From Entrophospora sp. SA101 (taxonomy: Eukaryota > Glomeromycota > Glomeromycetes > Entrophosporales > Entrophosporaceae), in NCBI GenBank assembly GCA_958430865.1, contig CAUDNR010001246.1:1384-17493 (forward strand): DNA of 16,110 bases, given 5' to 3'. The translations under genes and the position numbers were made by a program. Positions 8,014 to 16,110 of this stretch are shown here, piece by piece (position 1 is the stretch's first letter; every line of letters starts with the position of its first letter). A model generated the notes under the pieces. The model searched no databases. It was given only the letters and a program-made list of their open reading frames with translations, and was not told the DNA's origin.

Positions 8014-10991
8014 ATGATGCAAGTAAACTATGTTGGAAATTTTTCTATTCCTACAGATCCAGACATCTATAAAGAACAATATTCAAAATTAAGAAAGTTA
8101 ATTGAAAGTTCCTTGGATAAATTTAAGGTTCAAAAAAGAATTTTTGTAATGTTATTTATTTAAAATGTCTTATTTAAATCTAATAGATATGTATATGTAT
8201 ATATATATTTATCATTAGGGTGAACTACAAAGAGCTCTTTGGCCTTTATTTGTACACTTTTATTTTGATCTTGTTTCAAAAGAATTTTTTAAACAAGGTT
8301 GGTCGGTCAGTCTATCCCAAAAGATGGATGCATTTTTGTTTATTTGTTGAATACAATTTGTATCCAGCAACCACGATCACACCTTTAATTGATTGAATAC
8401 ATGTTAGCAAAGGATTTTTTTAATATATATCAACTAGATCACGAAATACATTTGATTGAGATAAACAAGATGACAGATATAACACTGCCACAACATATTC
8501 AAGAAAATGAATTTGCTCAAAACTTTCGTTCAAAAAAGTATCCTGTTCCAATGTCTAAGTTTTCATATGAGATATTTATTCGTTTTTTACAAGATAATAC
8601 TTTTTTATTAAAAATGGTAAATCAATACATTAATATTGAAGGTAATTAATTAATCAATTTGCTGAATTTAAGAGAGAGTGACTTTATAAGATTATTTATT
8701 TTACTTTATTTTAGTGACAGAAGATATTGGGCTATCACATACAAACATTGGAGCTCCTGTCTTTTCTTCACAAGAAGTAGAAGAATTTAACAAGCAGGAA
8801 CTTCAATTAGGATTCATGCCAATGGAACCAGCATTTCGTGATGAAGTTGAAAAAAGATTAAAGGAAGAAGATGAACGTTTAAGGACTCAAATTGAAAATG
8901 AGGTATGAATAATAATATAATGATGGGTAAAAGTAGAATAACAAGAGGAATATGTAATTGTAATTACAATTACATTCCCCTTTTCCATATTGCCAATTAG
9001 ATGATGACAAATTCTATACCTTCGTTACATCAAGAATTTATAAATAAAATTAAAAAAGAACAAACTATTGATTCACCACCTAGGTCGTCAGTTCCATTAC
9101 CACCATAGTATGTTTAATTAATTTGTTTACATAAAATTTATCATCACCTTATATATAAAATATTATGCTGACATGAAAGGCATTCAGCAAGGGTGCTGAT
9201 ATACAAGCACAAGTTGATCTTGTAAAAGATTTGACACAACGGATAAATTTAGGTCCTACAAGTCTTCCTTCTGTGTATTTTTATGCATTTTACAACACAT
9301 ATATTAGGTATGAATGAATGAATTAAAATTTATAAGAGCATGGATTTCTATGTATGAAATTCTCTTTGATGTTTAATCTTAAAAAATATTATTATTACTT
9401 TCAACTAGTCTTAATTGTTTATCCATATCTGAAGATGCAACCCTTATAGCTGGGGGTTTTGCAGAATCTTATGTCAAGATATGGAGTTTAAAACATGAAA
9501 AATTAAGGGGACTTCAAGGCCGTATTAATACATTAGAAATGAATAACTGTAAGAAATTTCATGAACCTATTAAACAACACACACATATTTTATAACTCAA
9601 AATGAATTTTTTTTAATAATTAATAACAACAACAACAATAATAAAGCAAATGACCTTGAAAATGTTAAAGAAAAAATAGGAAGTGATTATAAGAAGCTTC
9701 GTGGACATTCTGGTCCAATATTTGGATTAAGTTTTAATCCAGATAATAAATATTTACTTAGTTGTTCGGAAGATAACACAGGTAAATTATTCTTTGAATG
9801 CATAAAAACGAACAAATTATTAATTTAAATATAAAAAAAAGTATTTCTTTTTAAAATATTTTAGTATTTTATTTGTTTATAATCATTAATCGATGATGAA
9901 AAAAGCTCGACTTTGGAGTACAGATCTTTATACAAATCTTGTGTGTTACAGAGGTCATAACTCACCTATTTGGGATATACAGTTTAGCCCTTATGGATTT
10001 TATTTTGCTACAGCATCTAATGATAGAACTGCTAGACTTTGGAGCTGTGATCATATTTATGCTTTAAGAATTTTTGCTGGGCATATATCAGATGTAGATG
10101 TAAATAGATGAAAAAAAAATGAATTAATATAATAATAATGATAATAATAATATTTTTATTATTAATTAATAAGAAAAAAATATTTTAATAAATATTTTAT
10201 TAATAATTCTTTTTCTTTTAAAAGACTGTTAAATTTCATCCAAATTCAAAATATATCTTCACAGGGTCTAATGATAAATCTATTCGTATGTGGGATGTTA
10301 GTAGTGGGTCTTGTTTTAGAATTTTTTCTGGACATACTGGAGGAGTTATGTGTTTAGCTGTATCTGATGATGGTCGATTATTAGCTTCTTCTGGTAACCA
10401 AATTCTATTTAATATATCGACAATAAAAATAAATCAAGCCAATTAATCAATCTATGTTAATATGCAGGTAATGATAAATCAATAATGTTATGGGACGTTG
10501 GAAGTGGAAAATGTTTAAAAAAATTAACCGGACATACAGAAATTGTTTATTCTTTAGATTTTAGTAAGGAAAGTAGTATTTTAGTTTCTGGTAGTGCAGA
10601 TAAAACTATTCGAATTTGGGACGTTTTAAAAGGTATTTCAGTTGATTCTGTTGATGGTGATCATTCGTCGTCATCACCATCATCATCAACAGCAAGCAGT
10701 TCAAAAAATAATGTTGAGGATACAAATAACACATCTTTACTGAATAAAAAACCCAAAGGAGCCAGCGTAAAACCATCAAAGTAATAATAATAATAATTTC
10801 TTTTTAATGTCATTATTACAAATTTATATATAACCATTATCGAATGGATTGTAAGATTAATATATTTATTATTTATTTATTATAGGGATCTGCTGAATAC
10901 GTTATGTACTAAAAATACACCAGTTTATGAAATTAAATTTACAAGGAGAAATTTATGTCTTGCAGCTGGTGCTTATAAGTCAAACAACTGA
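8014..10991 (+). CDS. TAF5: TFIID (and possibly SAGA) subunit TAF5, WD40-repeat protein
   Basis: Twelve exons (8014-8127, 8219-8297, 8408-8641, 8715-8902, 9001-9107, 9188-9307, 9409-9548, 9647-9781, 9906-10099, 10225-10393, 10468-10780, 10886-10991) join in frame to 632 residues. TAF5 is a scaffold of the general transcription factor TFIID in the nucleus. The NTD2 domain is clear: [59 protein letters not shown] and NQYINIEVTED. A charged linker follows, then seven WD40 blades from about residue 260 ([75 protein letters not shown]). A Ser-rich loop (about 559-572) precedes the terminal [20 protein letters not shown], typical of the family. The usual N-terminal LisH motif is absent from this model. 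AATAAA at 11025-11030 is a candidate poly(A) signal. Confidence 0.95.
8952..8975. repeat. Perfect 24-bp palindrome in TAF5 intron 4
   Basis: The 24 bases, starting ATGTAATTGTAA and mirrored exactly about 8963/8964, equal their own reverse complement. Outside, GGA (8947-8949) and TCC (8976-8978) extend the pairing after a 2-base bulge. It lies in the 98-nt intron 8903-9000, ending about 25 bases before the acceptor. Confidence 0.9.
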
Positions 10992-11626
10992 GGATCAAAA
11001 GCAAACAAAAATTAAAAATTTATAAATAAATTGATAAGAATGAAAGAACATAGAAATTTTTTACACGGGTATTCAATTTTGTTTCAATAATAATGAACAT
11101 TCAACATTATTTGAATTTTTGAAATTTTAACTAAATAAAATTTCTCAAAGCGAATATACAAACACCTATAACTTTACATCAATATGTCAATGCCAACACA
11201 ATCAATCCAATACCTGTTGACATGTTTAATTTTACCAATATTTTCACTACTATTGCTGTTACTACAATTCGGTTCTAATTTTAAAATCTTTGCTAATATT
11301 TAGCCAGATAAATATTTTTATCCTTTGGCAAGTTTTTTTCCTTTTTAAACTGTGCCATAATGTTCATTTTTTGTTGATTATATATATGACTCAAGTCTAA
11401 ATGTTTTATATTTTGAAAAATTATTAAATTATTTTTCTATAACTTATTGATTTCGAATGTAAACCATGTTTAGCTTTAATTATTACTTGGCTTATTTACA
11501 GCTCGAACGCGACGCGGATGTATGTAAAATATGATAGGTGTAACAATAAGTTTTACACAAAGATTTTTTTAAAAAAAAAAAAAGATCAAAATATAAATAT
11601 TTTCATATAAAAATTAAATATCCATC
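10992..11626. other. TAF5 3' flank and RPL10A upstream region
   Basis: No coding frame. The first part is the TAF5 3' flank (AATAAA at 11025-11030). Towards RPL10A lies a short G+C-rich island at 11502-11517 containing ACGCGACGCG, two overlapping ACGCG boxes. A T7-A13 tract follows at 11564-11583; poly(dA:dT) tracts are common in fungal ribosomal-protein promoters. Assigning these as promoter elements is inference. Confidence 0.45.
11504..11517. promoter_or_regulatory. ACGCG-type motif upstream of RPL10A
   Basis: GAACGCGACGCGGA contains two overlapping copies of ACGCG in otherwise very A+T-rich DNA, about 110 bases before the start codon. ACGCG is the core of the MluI cell-cycle box known from fungi. 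Here the role is only suggested by composition and position. Confidence 0.3.
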
Positions 11627-12555
11627 ATGAGGTTTGCTCAATTCTTTATTTGAAAAATAATAAAAATAATAAGTAAACTGAAATTTTAATGAATTATTAT
11701 TGTTATTATTAGTAAAGTTCAAGTTCCAGCCGTGAGGGAGTCAATCAGAACTGTTCTAGGTGAATCTGAAGCTAAAAAGCGTAAATTTGTTGAAACAATT
11801 GAATTACAAATTGGTTTGAAAAATTATGATCCTCAAAGAGACAAACGTTTTAGTGGAACTGTCAAGTAAATTAAAGTTACTGTTATTATTATTTTGTATT
11901 TATCATCAATTCATTAATATTAATATCATGTTATCAAAAAAAACTTTTTTATAGACTTCCAAATCTTCCACGTCCAAAACTTTCTGTCGCTGTTTTAGGT
12001 GATGCGCATGACTGTGATCGTGCTAAAGAAATCGGCCTTGAATTCTTAAGTGTAGATGATCTTAAAAAACTCAACAAGAACAAAAAACTTATTAAAAAAC
12101 TTGCTAAAAAATATGATGCATTCTTAGCAAGTGAATCTTTAATTAAACAAATTCCAAGATTATTAGGACCTGGATTACATAAAGGTAATCATAATCTCAC
12201 TATTATTATCATTGTCACCATTAATATAATTAATTAATTAATCAATTAATTTATTATTAATCATTAACTTTTTAATGGAAAAAATTTTTTAGCTGGAAAA
12301 TTTCCAACACCTGTAACTCATAATGATGATTTAAATGCTAAAGCAGATGAGTTACGTTCCACCATCAAATTCCAACTTAAAAAAGTTTTATGTCTTGGAG
12401 TAGCAGTTGGCCACGTTAATATGAGTGAAGATGAATTAGTTGCAAATATAATGTTGAGCATTAATTTCTTGGTTTCTCTACTTAAGAAGAATTGGCAAAA
12501 TGTTAGAAGTTTATATATTAAATCCTCGATGGGTAAACCTCAACGTTTATATTAA
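11627..12555 (+). CDS. RPL10A: 60S ribosomal protein L10a (uL1), L1-stalk protein
   Basis: Four exons (11627-11631, 11713-11865, 11955-12184, 12293-12555) join in frame to 216 residues, one short of the 217 of yeast and human. The protein forms the mobile L1 stalk of the 60S subunit, which helps release deacylated tRNA. Diagnostic stretches are [89 protein letters not shown] and the C-terminal [18 protein letters not shown]. The first coding exon is only five bases (ATGAG), completing Ser2 across a phase-2 intron. Introns are 81, 89 and 108 nt. The ATG is fixed by the conserved M-S-K start. AATAAA at 12654-12659 with a T/G-rich stretch after it is the likely poly(A) signal. Complete, no defect seen. 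Confidence 0.96.
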
Positions 12556-12653
12556 ACGATATTTAACGCAAGAAAAGAATAATATAATTGCTGTAATACC
12601 CTTTTTTTCTAAAATTTGATAAAATCAACTATTGATATTTTTTTTTCGATAAT

Positions 12654-12659
12654 AATAAA
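12654..12659 (+). terminator. Likely poly(A) signal of RPL10A
   Basis: AATAAA about 100 bases after the stop codon, followed by a T/G-rich stretch (TTTGTTTATTTATTGTTT) that resembles a downstream element. Confidence 0.45.
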
Positions 12660-12728
12660 GAATTTGTTTATTTATTGTTTAGCTTTGCCCAAATTTTGTA
12701 ACACGGGAAATATGTCGTTTCTTAATTA

Positions 12729-12753
12729 CTTTGCTAGCAATTGCTAGCTAAAG
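12729..12753. repeat. 16-bp perfect palindrome with paired flanks
   Basis: GCTAGCAATTGCTAGC (12733-12748) is its own reverse complement. CTTT before it and AAAG after it also pair, leaving one unpaired T (12749). It lies in the gap between RPL10A and a minus-strand pseudogene, 70 bases after the likely poly(A) signal. Confidence 0.85.
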
Positions 12754-12796
12754 ATTAACAAGCGCCCTCAAAACTTTCGGGACGGTTTAATGTTCT

Positions 12797-13790
12797 TTAT
12801 ATAGTAATAGCTATTTCTTGGTCCGCACAATAAATATGAGCATCTATACCATATCTTTTAACAAATTTCACTAATATCAACTTATCCAAAAAAGCTTCGG
12901 ATAACCCTTTCATTAAAAACAATAATTTTTTCATTATGTTTCACATAAGAAAAGGTAAAACTTGTTTCTCCTATCATGAACTGTGAAAAGTTTTCAGGTC
13001 GCAAGAGAGTATTATTCTCAATATATCGAACTTGTTCATAGAATGTTAGATAATAATTCTTTAATTCTCTGATCCCAAACTTTCAATGCCAGTAAGTGAT
13101 TCCATTGCACTTTAGTCATTCTTCATAACAAAAGTGGGAACATTGGCGTGAGAGGTTCCATCGTGAATTCCTTGCCTAAAACAGTTCCACTAATGCCAAG
13201 ATAAGGACCTACGAGGTAGAGAAGGAAAGCAGTGTTAAGACCTTGACGTATTACATTACTTCCGTTTAAGGCAATTCGTTTTGCATAAGATGCGCAAGCC
13301 CGCACACATTCACATCAATTCCATTCCCCAATCTCATTTTCTATTTCTCCAACAAAGAGTACAATGATAACAACAGAGCCTATATCAGCTTCTTGATAGT
13401 TGGCAGGAAGTGGTATCAACAGGTTCATTAAGATAATTAGATGTCTTTCATTTTCATATTTGAAAACTTTCGCCATCAATTCAACAGACTCTATGACCGA
13501 TCCACAGTCATCTTTCATAATTTCAATTTGGTGACAACTTGTTTGAAAAGATTCAAGTGTTCTATTATATAATGTAATAGGTGTACTTGCACGTGGCCTG
13601 TAATTGTAAACAAGAGGTTTTTTTTTCTGAGCCTTTAACATTTCATGGGTTTGCAAAATAATGATGGTGTTTTCATTGTTGCTATATGTCTGATCTTCTG
13701 TTTGGTTTCTTCTCAAGTATTTTCTTTTGCTTTTCTCTTGGTAATTACATTTTTTACCTGAACTAGTGTTGACGTAGTAGTAGAAGAGTT
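12797..13790 (-). pseudogene. Broken gene resembling a kinase-linked fungal multigene family
   Basis: Read on the minus strand, one frame runs from about 13790 through TGA at 13317-13315 and on to TGA at 13125-13123. It contains KDDCGSVIESVELMAKVFKY, GEIENEIGEWN, then SYAKRIALNGSNVIRQGLN, LLYLVGPYLGISGTVLGKEF and TMEPLTPMFPLL. A shift near 13045 continues with YEQVRYIENNTLLRPENF and FTFSYVKHNEKIIVFNE. A second shift near 12910 gives LILVKFVKRYGIDAHIYCAD before TAA at 12799-12797. The VKFVKRYGxDAH stretch recalls the start of a kinase-like domain, and EIENEIG recalls the ExK region of a nuclease-like module, in proteins multiplied in Glomeromycotina and basidiomycetes. This family memory is untested. 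Two stops, two shifts and no kinase body mean it is not functional. Confidence 0.6.
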
Positions 13791-13932
13791 AGTAGTATTG
13801 TAAAACCATAATATGGACAGATGATTTACGTATAAAAAAAGATAGAATATTGTGCAGATAATATTTCAAAGAAGTTAATTTTATCACCAATGTATTATAA
13901 CCTAGCATTTTTATTGTGAGATCCTTTACTTA

Positions 13933-14000
13933 TCATTTTTTCAATTCTTTTTTCAATTCGGCAACTTCATTTTCTAAATGTTCGACCTTTCTTTCAATTC
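13933..14000 (-). CDS. Orphan C-terminal leucine-zipper exon or exon remnant
   Basis: The minus strand has CCATTCTTTTTAG (a good acceptor ending at 14001), then 65 coding bases and TGA at 13935-13933. The translation, split as IERKVEHLENEV and AELKKELKK, places I, V, L, V, L, L at alternating 4- and 3-residue spacing: a perfect a/d heptad register across the whole exon, flanked by charged residues. Such a coiled-coil end is typical of bZIP or other dimerising proteins. No upstream exon or donor could be found in the next few hundred bases, so it is either the last exon of a gene after a long intron or a remnant. Confidence 0.4.
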
Positions 14001-14110
14001 CTAAAAAGAATGGTTATTTTGTAAAGATCAGATTAATATTTGCAATACTGATCATAATTGAGCGATAATAATATTCGCGTAGTAGAGAATCGAATATTTT
14101 TGTAATCGGT

Positions 14111-14162
14111 CGATAATAATAATAATGCTAAAAAATTTTCCGATTATTATTATTATTATTCG
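14111..14162. repeat. Triplet-repeat inverted repeat (hairpin)
   Basis: CGATAATAATAATAAT (14111-14126) can pair with ATTATTATTATTATTATTCG (14143-14162) around a loop that includes AAAAAATTTT, with a small bulge. A similar half-dyad, GCGATAATAATATTCGC, sits just upstream at about 14062-14078. Confidence 0.7.
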
Positions 14163-14251
14163 CCTGTATTATCCGTCTATGCACAAAAAACCATTTTTTT
14201 TATTTTATTATTCACATTATAGGTTTTCTATTCGAATAAAATGAATAATAA

Positions 14252-14278
14252 AACGAACAAAACGAACAAAACGAACAA
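14252..14278. repeat. Three tandem copies of a 9-base unit
   Basis: The unit AACGAACAA occurs three times head to tail, flanked on both sides by AATAATAAA-like sequence. Confidence 0.8.
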
Positions 14279-14398
14279 GAATAATAAAATTTTACATATT
14301 AATAATATTAATGACGATAAAAATAATTTACAGTTGCAATGTGTTCAGTGAAGAACGAGAAGTGAAGTGTGAAGCCATTTCACAGTTGTGGATGGAAA

Positions 14399-14420
14399 AG
14401 TCAAATATATTTTTTTGACT
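14399..14420. repeat. Small hairpin
   Basis: AGTCAAA and TTTGACT form a 7-bp stem around an 8-base A/T loop. It may be chance in this DNA. No gene in transcription range is evident. Confidence 0.5.
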
Positions 14421-15218
14421 TTCGAAACCATTTATTTCTGAAGAAAACTCTTAAAATTAAAACCACTTCATTTAATTAGATTCGAGCCAAGTCAAATAAA
14501 ATTATTATTATTTATAGATTCGAATCGTATTTTGCAAAAACTTATGATTCGTTCGAATTTATTTTGAACACCAAACATTGCAAGGTTACAGATAAAATTG
14601 CATTTATAAGAAAACAAGGTCTTAAAGCATATTTAAAATGTATTTATGGACGAAAATCCCGAGTCAGATTAATAATTGTCTTACGCAAAACATTTTAAAG
14701 ATAATAAATTTTCAAAAGGGTTTGTGTATCATGTAGATAAAAAGTGATGTAATCAGAAAAAAAACCGACATTTTAAAAACATTTTTCAAATATTGAGATG
14801 GCATCCATAACCAGAAAAATTTCACATCAAGCATTAGTTTTAGATTTATATATCACGCTAAGGTGAACCATATGGAGCAATTTGTCATAGATAGTGTATT
14901 TCATTCATTCCATTTATTGGGAGTTGGTAGGGAAGAAAGAGCAATAACAGATCGATATTCACGGAGACTTGTTTCATGATATAATTATTTAAATAAAAAG
15001 GTAAAAATAATGAAAGCTATATATATCTTGATTTCCTCTCTCAAAAGACATCACCAAATTTACCATTTGTTAGTATAAACATTTTTATTAACAGATAATT
15101 TTGGTTTATTTTATTTAGTCGAAGCTAATCAAGCTATTTCTAACTTATAAAATTTATTACAAAGTTATTTTTACAGTAGGTCGATTTCAAGTTCCTTATA
15201 AACATGTTAATTAATTAG

Positions 15219-15321
15219 TAGCCCGTGGTTATTTAGCCTAACATGGGATATATCACCCACTACGTGCTATTTTAACCTATTCAGGGTTATTCTGCACCAA
15301 CGAAATAGCCCATATGGGCTA
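15219..15321. promoter_or_regulatory. Dyad-rich, relatively G+C-rich block upstream of the KMO gene
   Basis: Within about 100 bases there are repeated GGG/CCC half-sites: TAGCCC (15219), TAGCCT (15234), TGGGATATATCACCCA (15244-15259), AACCTATTCAGGGTT (15274-15288) and the perfect 16-bp palindrome TAGCCCATATGGGCTA (15306-15321). The block stands out from its surroundings and ends about 160 bases before the KMO start. It could be a regulatory cluster for that gene or a fragment of a small repeated element; the sequence cannot decide. Confidence 0.4.
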
Positions 15322-15483
15322 CATCATCACGAATTTCTACTAAGGAAGGTTAAATTTTATTTTACATATGACGCTTGATCTGCGATGTCATGTGACTGAT
15401 ATATTAATATGTTAATCATTGCTGTTTTGGACATTTTTATAAATAATCAATGAACGGGGAAGTCGGTTTAAATTGTTAAAAAA

Positions 15484-16110
15484 ATGAATTCTGAAAATGA
15501 GAAAGACACTTTAAGACCTAGTAGTGTCGCTGTTGTAGGTGGAGGACTTGTCGGTACTCTTTCAGCAATTTATTTTGCAAAACGTGGTTGGTCAGTCAGT
15601 TTATTTGAACTTCGTAAAGGTAAAAAATAAATATAAAATAAACAAATATACTTTGACATATACAAATCCACACTAATCACCATATTCAGATGTTAGGATT
15701 CCAGAGAATAAAAATAATGTTATAAACAAATCAATCAATTTAGCACTTTCAACAAGAGGATTAAGTGCATTGGCTGAAGTTGGATCAGATTTTGTGAAAA
15801 AGGTTTTGGATAGTGGACTTCCGATGAAAGGTAGAATGATTCATGTAGATGGTAATGGTAATAACACTAAACTTGTTAGTAACATATATGATGTTGTTTA
15901 TAAGGTAACGAATTAAGATCTTTAATATACTGTTAATAATATGAAGATATTTATTTATAAATATGTTTCTTTTTTACTTTAGAGATGCATATATTCAGTA
16001 GAAAGAACAGCTCTCCTTGAATTATTATTGGATACAGCTCAAACATTTGATAATGTTAAAATATATTTTGAGCATCAATTGAAAAGTTGTGATTTTGATA
16101 ATGGTTCACT
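15484..16110 (+). CDS. BNA4: Kynurenine 3-monooxygenase, 5' part (continues beyond the window)
   Basis: Three exons are visible (15484-15619, 15690-15904, 15983 to the window end), giving 159 residues in frame. The enzyme is an FAD- and NADPH-dependent monooxygenase. It converts L-kynurenine to 3-hydroxykynurenine on the route from tryptophan to NAD and is usually anchored in the outer mitochondrial membrane. The FAD-binding Rossmann start is VAVVGGGLVGTLSAIYFAKR (residues 15-34; glycines 19, 21 and 24). KSINLALSTRGLSAL (59-73) and MKGRMIHVDG (91-100) are hallmark segments of this enzyme, and IYSVERTALLELLLDTA (120-136) fits the next conserved block. Introns are 70 and 78 nt. The ATG precedes a short polar leader of normal size. 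No break is seen; the C-terminal two thirds lie outside. Confidence 0.93.

Larger units (their letters stand above)
14001..15218. other. Long non-coding interval rich in small inverted and tandem repeats
   Basis: No convincing gene. It holds the 14111-14162 and 14399-14420 hairpins, the tandem repeat at 14252-14278, and several TTCGAA-containing motifs (14231, 14519, 14553). A 35-codon ATG frame at 14872-14979 is too short to support. The right end carries T/A tracts. Confidence 0.45.

Noticed and set aside
8297..8315. Near-identical 19-base string shared by TAF5 intron 2 and KMO exon 1 (15586-15604), both able to read GWSVSL
   Set aside because: 17 of 19 matches with no extension on either side is within chance for a 16-kb self-comparison.
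11632..12292. RPL10A introns as hosts of C/D-box snoRNAs
   Set aside because: No paired C (RTGATGA) and D (CTGA) boxes with terminal stems are visible in the three introns.
14516..14527. GATTCGAATC as a possible tRNA B box
   Set aside because: No A box or cloverleaf stems are found at suitable distances on either strand.
14872..14979. 35-codon ATG frame (MEQFVIDSVFHS...)
   Set aside because: Too short, with no splice partners and no recognisable motif.

Overview
This is nuclear DNA of a very A+T-rich eukaryote, most likely a fungus. Every recognisable gene is split by short introns (about 70-150 nt, GT...AG, mostly ending TAG). The genes are ordinary nuclear ones: a 60S ribosomal protein, a TFIID subunit, an ER-shaping protein and kynurenine 3-monooxygenase. 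From memory, three broken genes resemble expanded or transposon-derived families of arbuscular mycorrhizal fungi (Glomeromycotina, Rhizophagus-like). That makes Glomeromycotina my best guess; the guess is inference. TGG encodes Trp and TGA ends real genes, so the code is standard.

Layout. 1-1160: mostly unassigned, with a coding-like 3' exon (92-231, +) and an orphan 111-codon frame (577-912, -). 1160-2426 (-): an aldo-keto reductase of the potassium-channel beta-subunit type in five exons, one of only 9 nt. Its last third is missing and the reading frame instead runs into an in-frame microsatellite. 2952-4992 (+): a decayed gene of a multi-copy family ending in a RING-like Cys/His cluster. 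5246-5937 (-): a broken DDE transposase-like gene. 7012-7800 (+): YOP1/REEP5-type ER tubule protein, complete. 8014-10991 (+): TAF5, 12 exons, complete from the NTD2 domain to the last WD40 blade but with no LisH motif. 11627-12555 (+): RPL10A (uL1), complete, with a 5-nt first coding exon. 12797-13790 (-): a broken gene resembling a kinase-linked fungal family. 13933-14000 (-): an orphan leucine-zipper exon. 14001-15483: non-coding, rich in inverted repeats. 15484-16110 (+): the 5' part of kynurenine 3-monooxygenase, running off the window.

The intact genes form a housekeeping block (YOP1, TAF5, RPL10A, then KMO). They work in ER shape, transcription initiation, translation and NAD synthesis, share no pathway, and show no sign of being a functional cluster. 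The intervals on both sides contain decayed family members and a transposon remnant. I found no convincing new multi-gene system. The oddest solid observations are the 9-nt exon plus microsatellite tail of the reductase, the LisH-less TAF5 model, and a set of perfect palindromes (24 bp in a TAF5 intron, 16 bp after RPL10A, 16 bp in a dyad-rich block before KMO).
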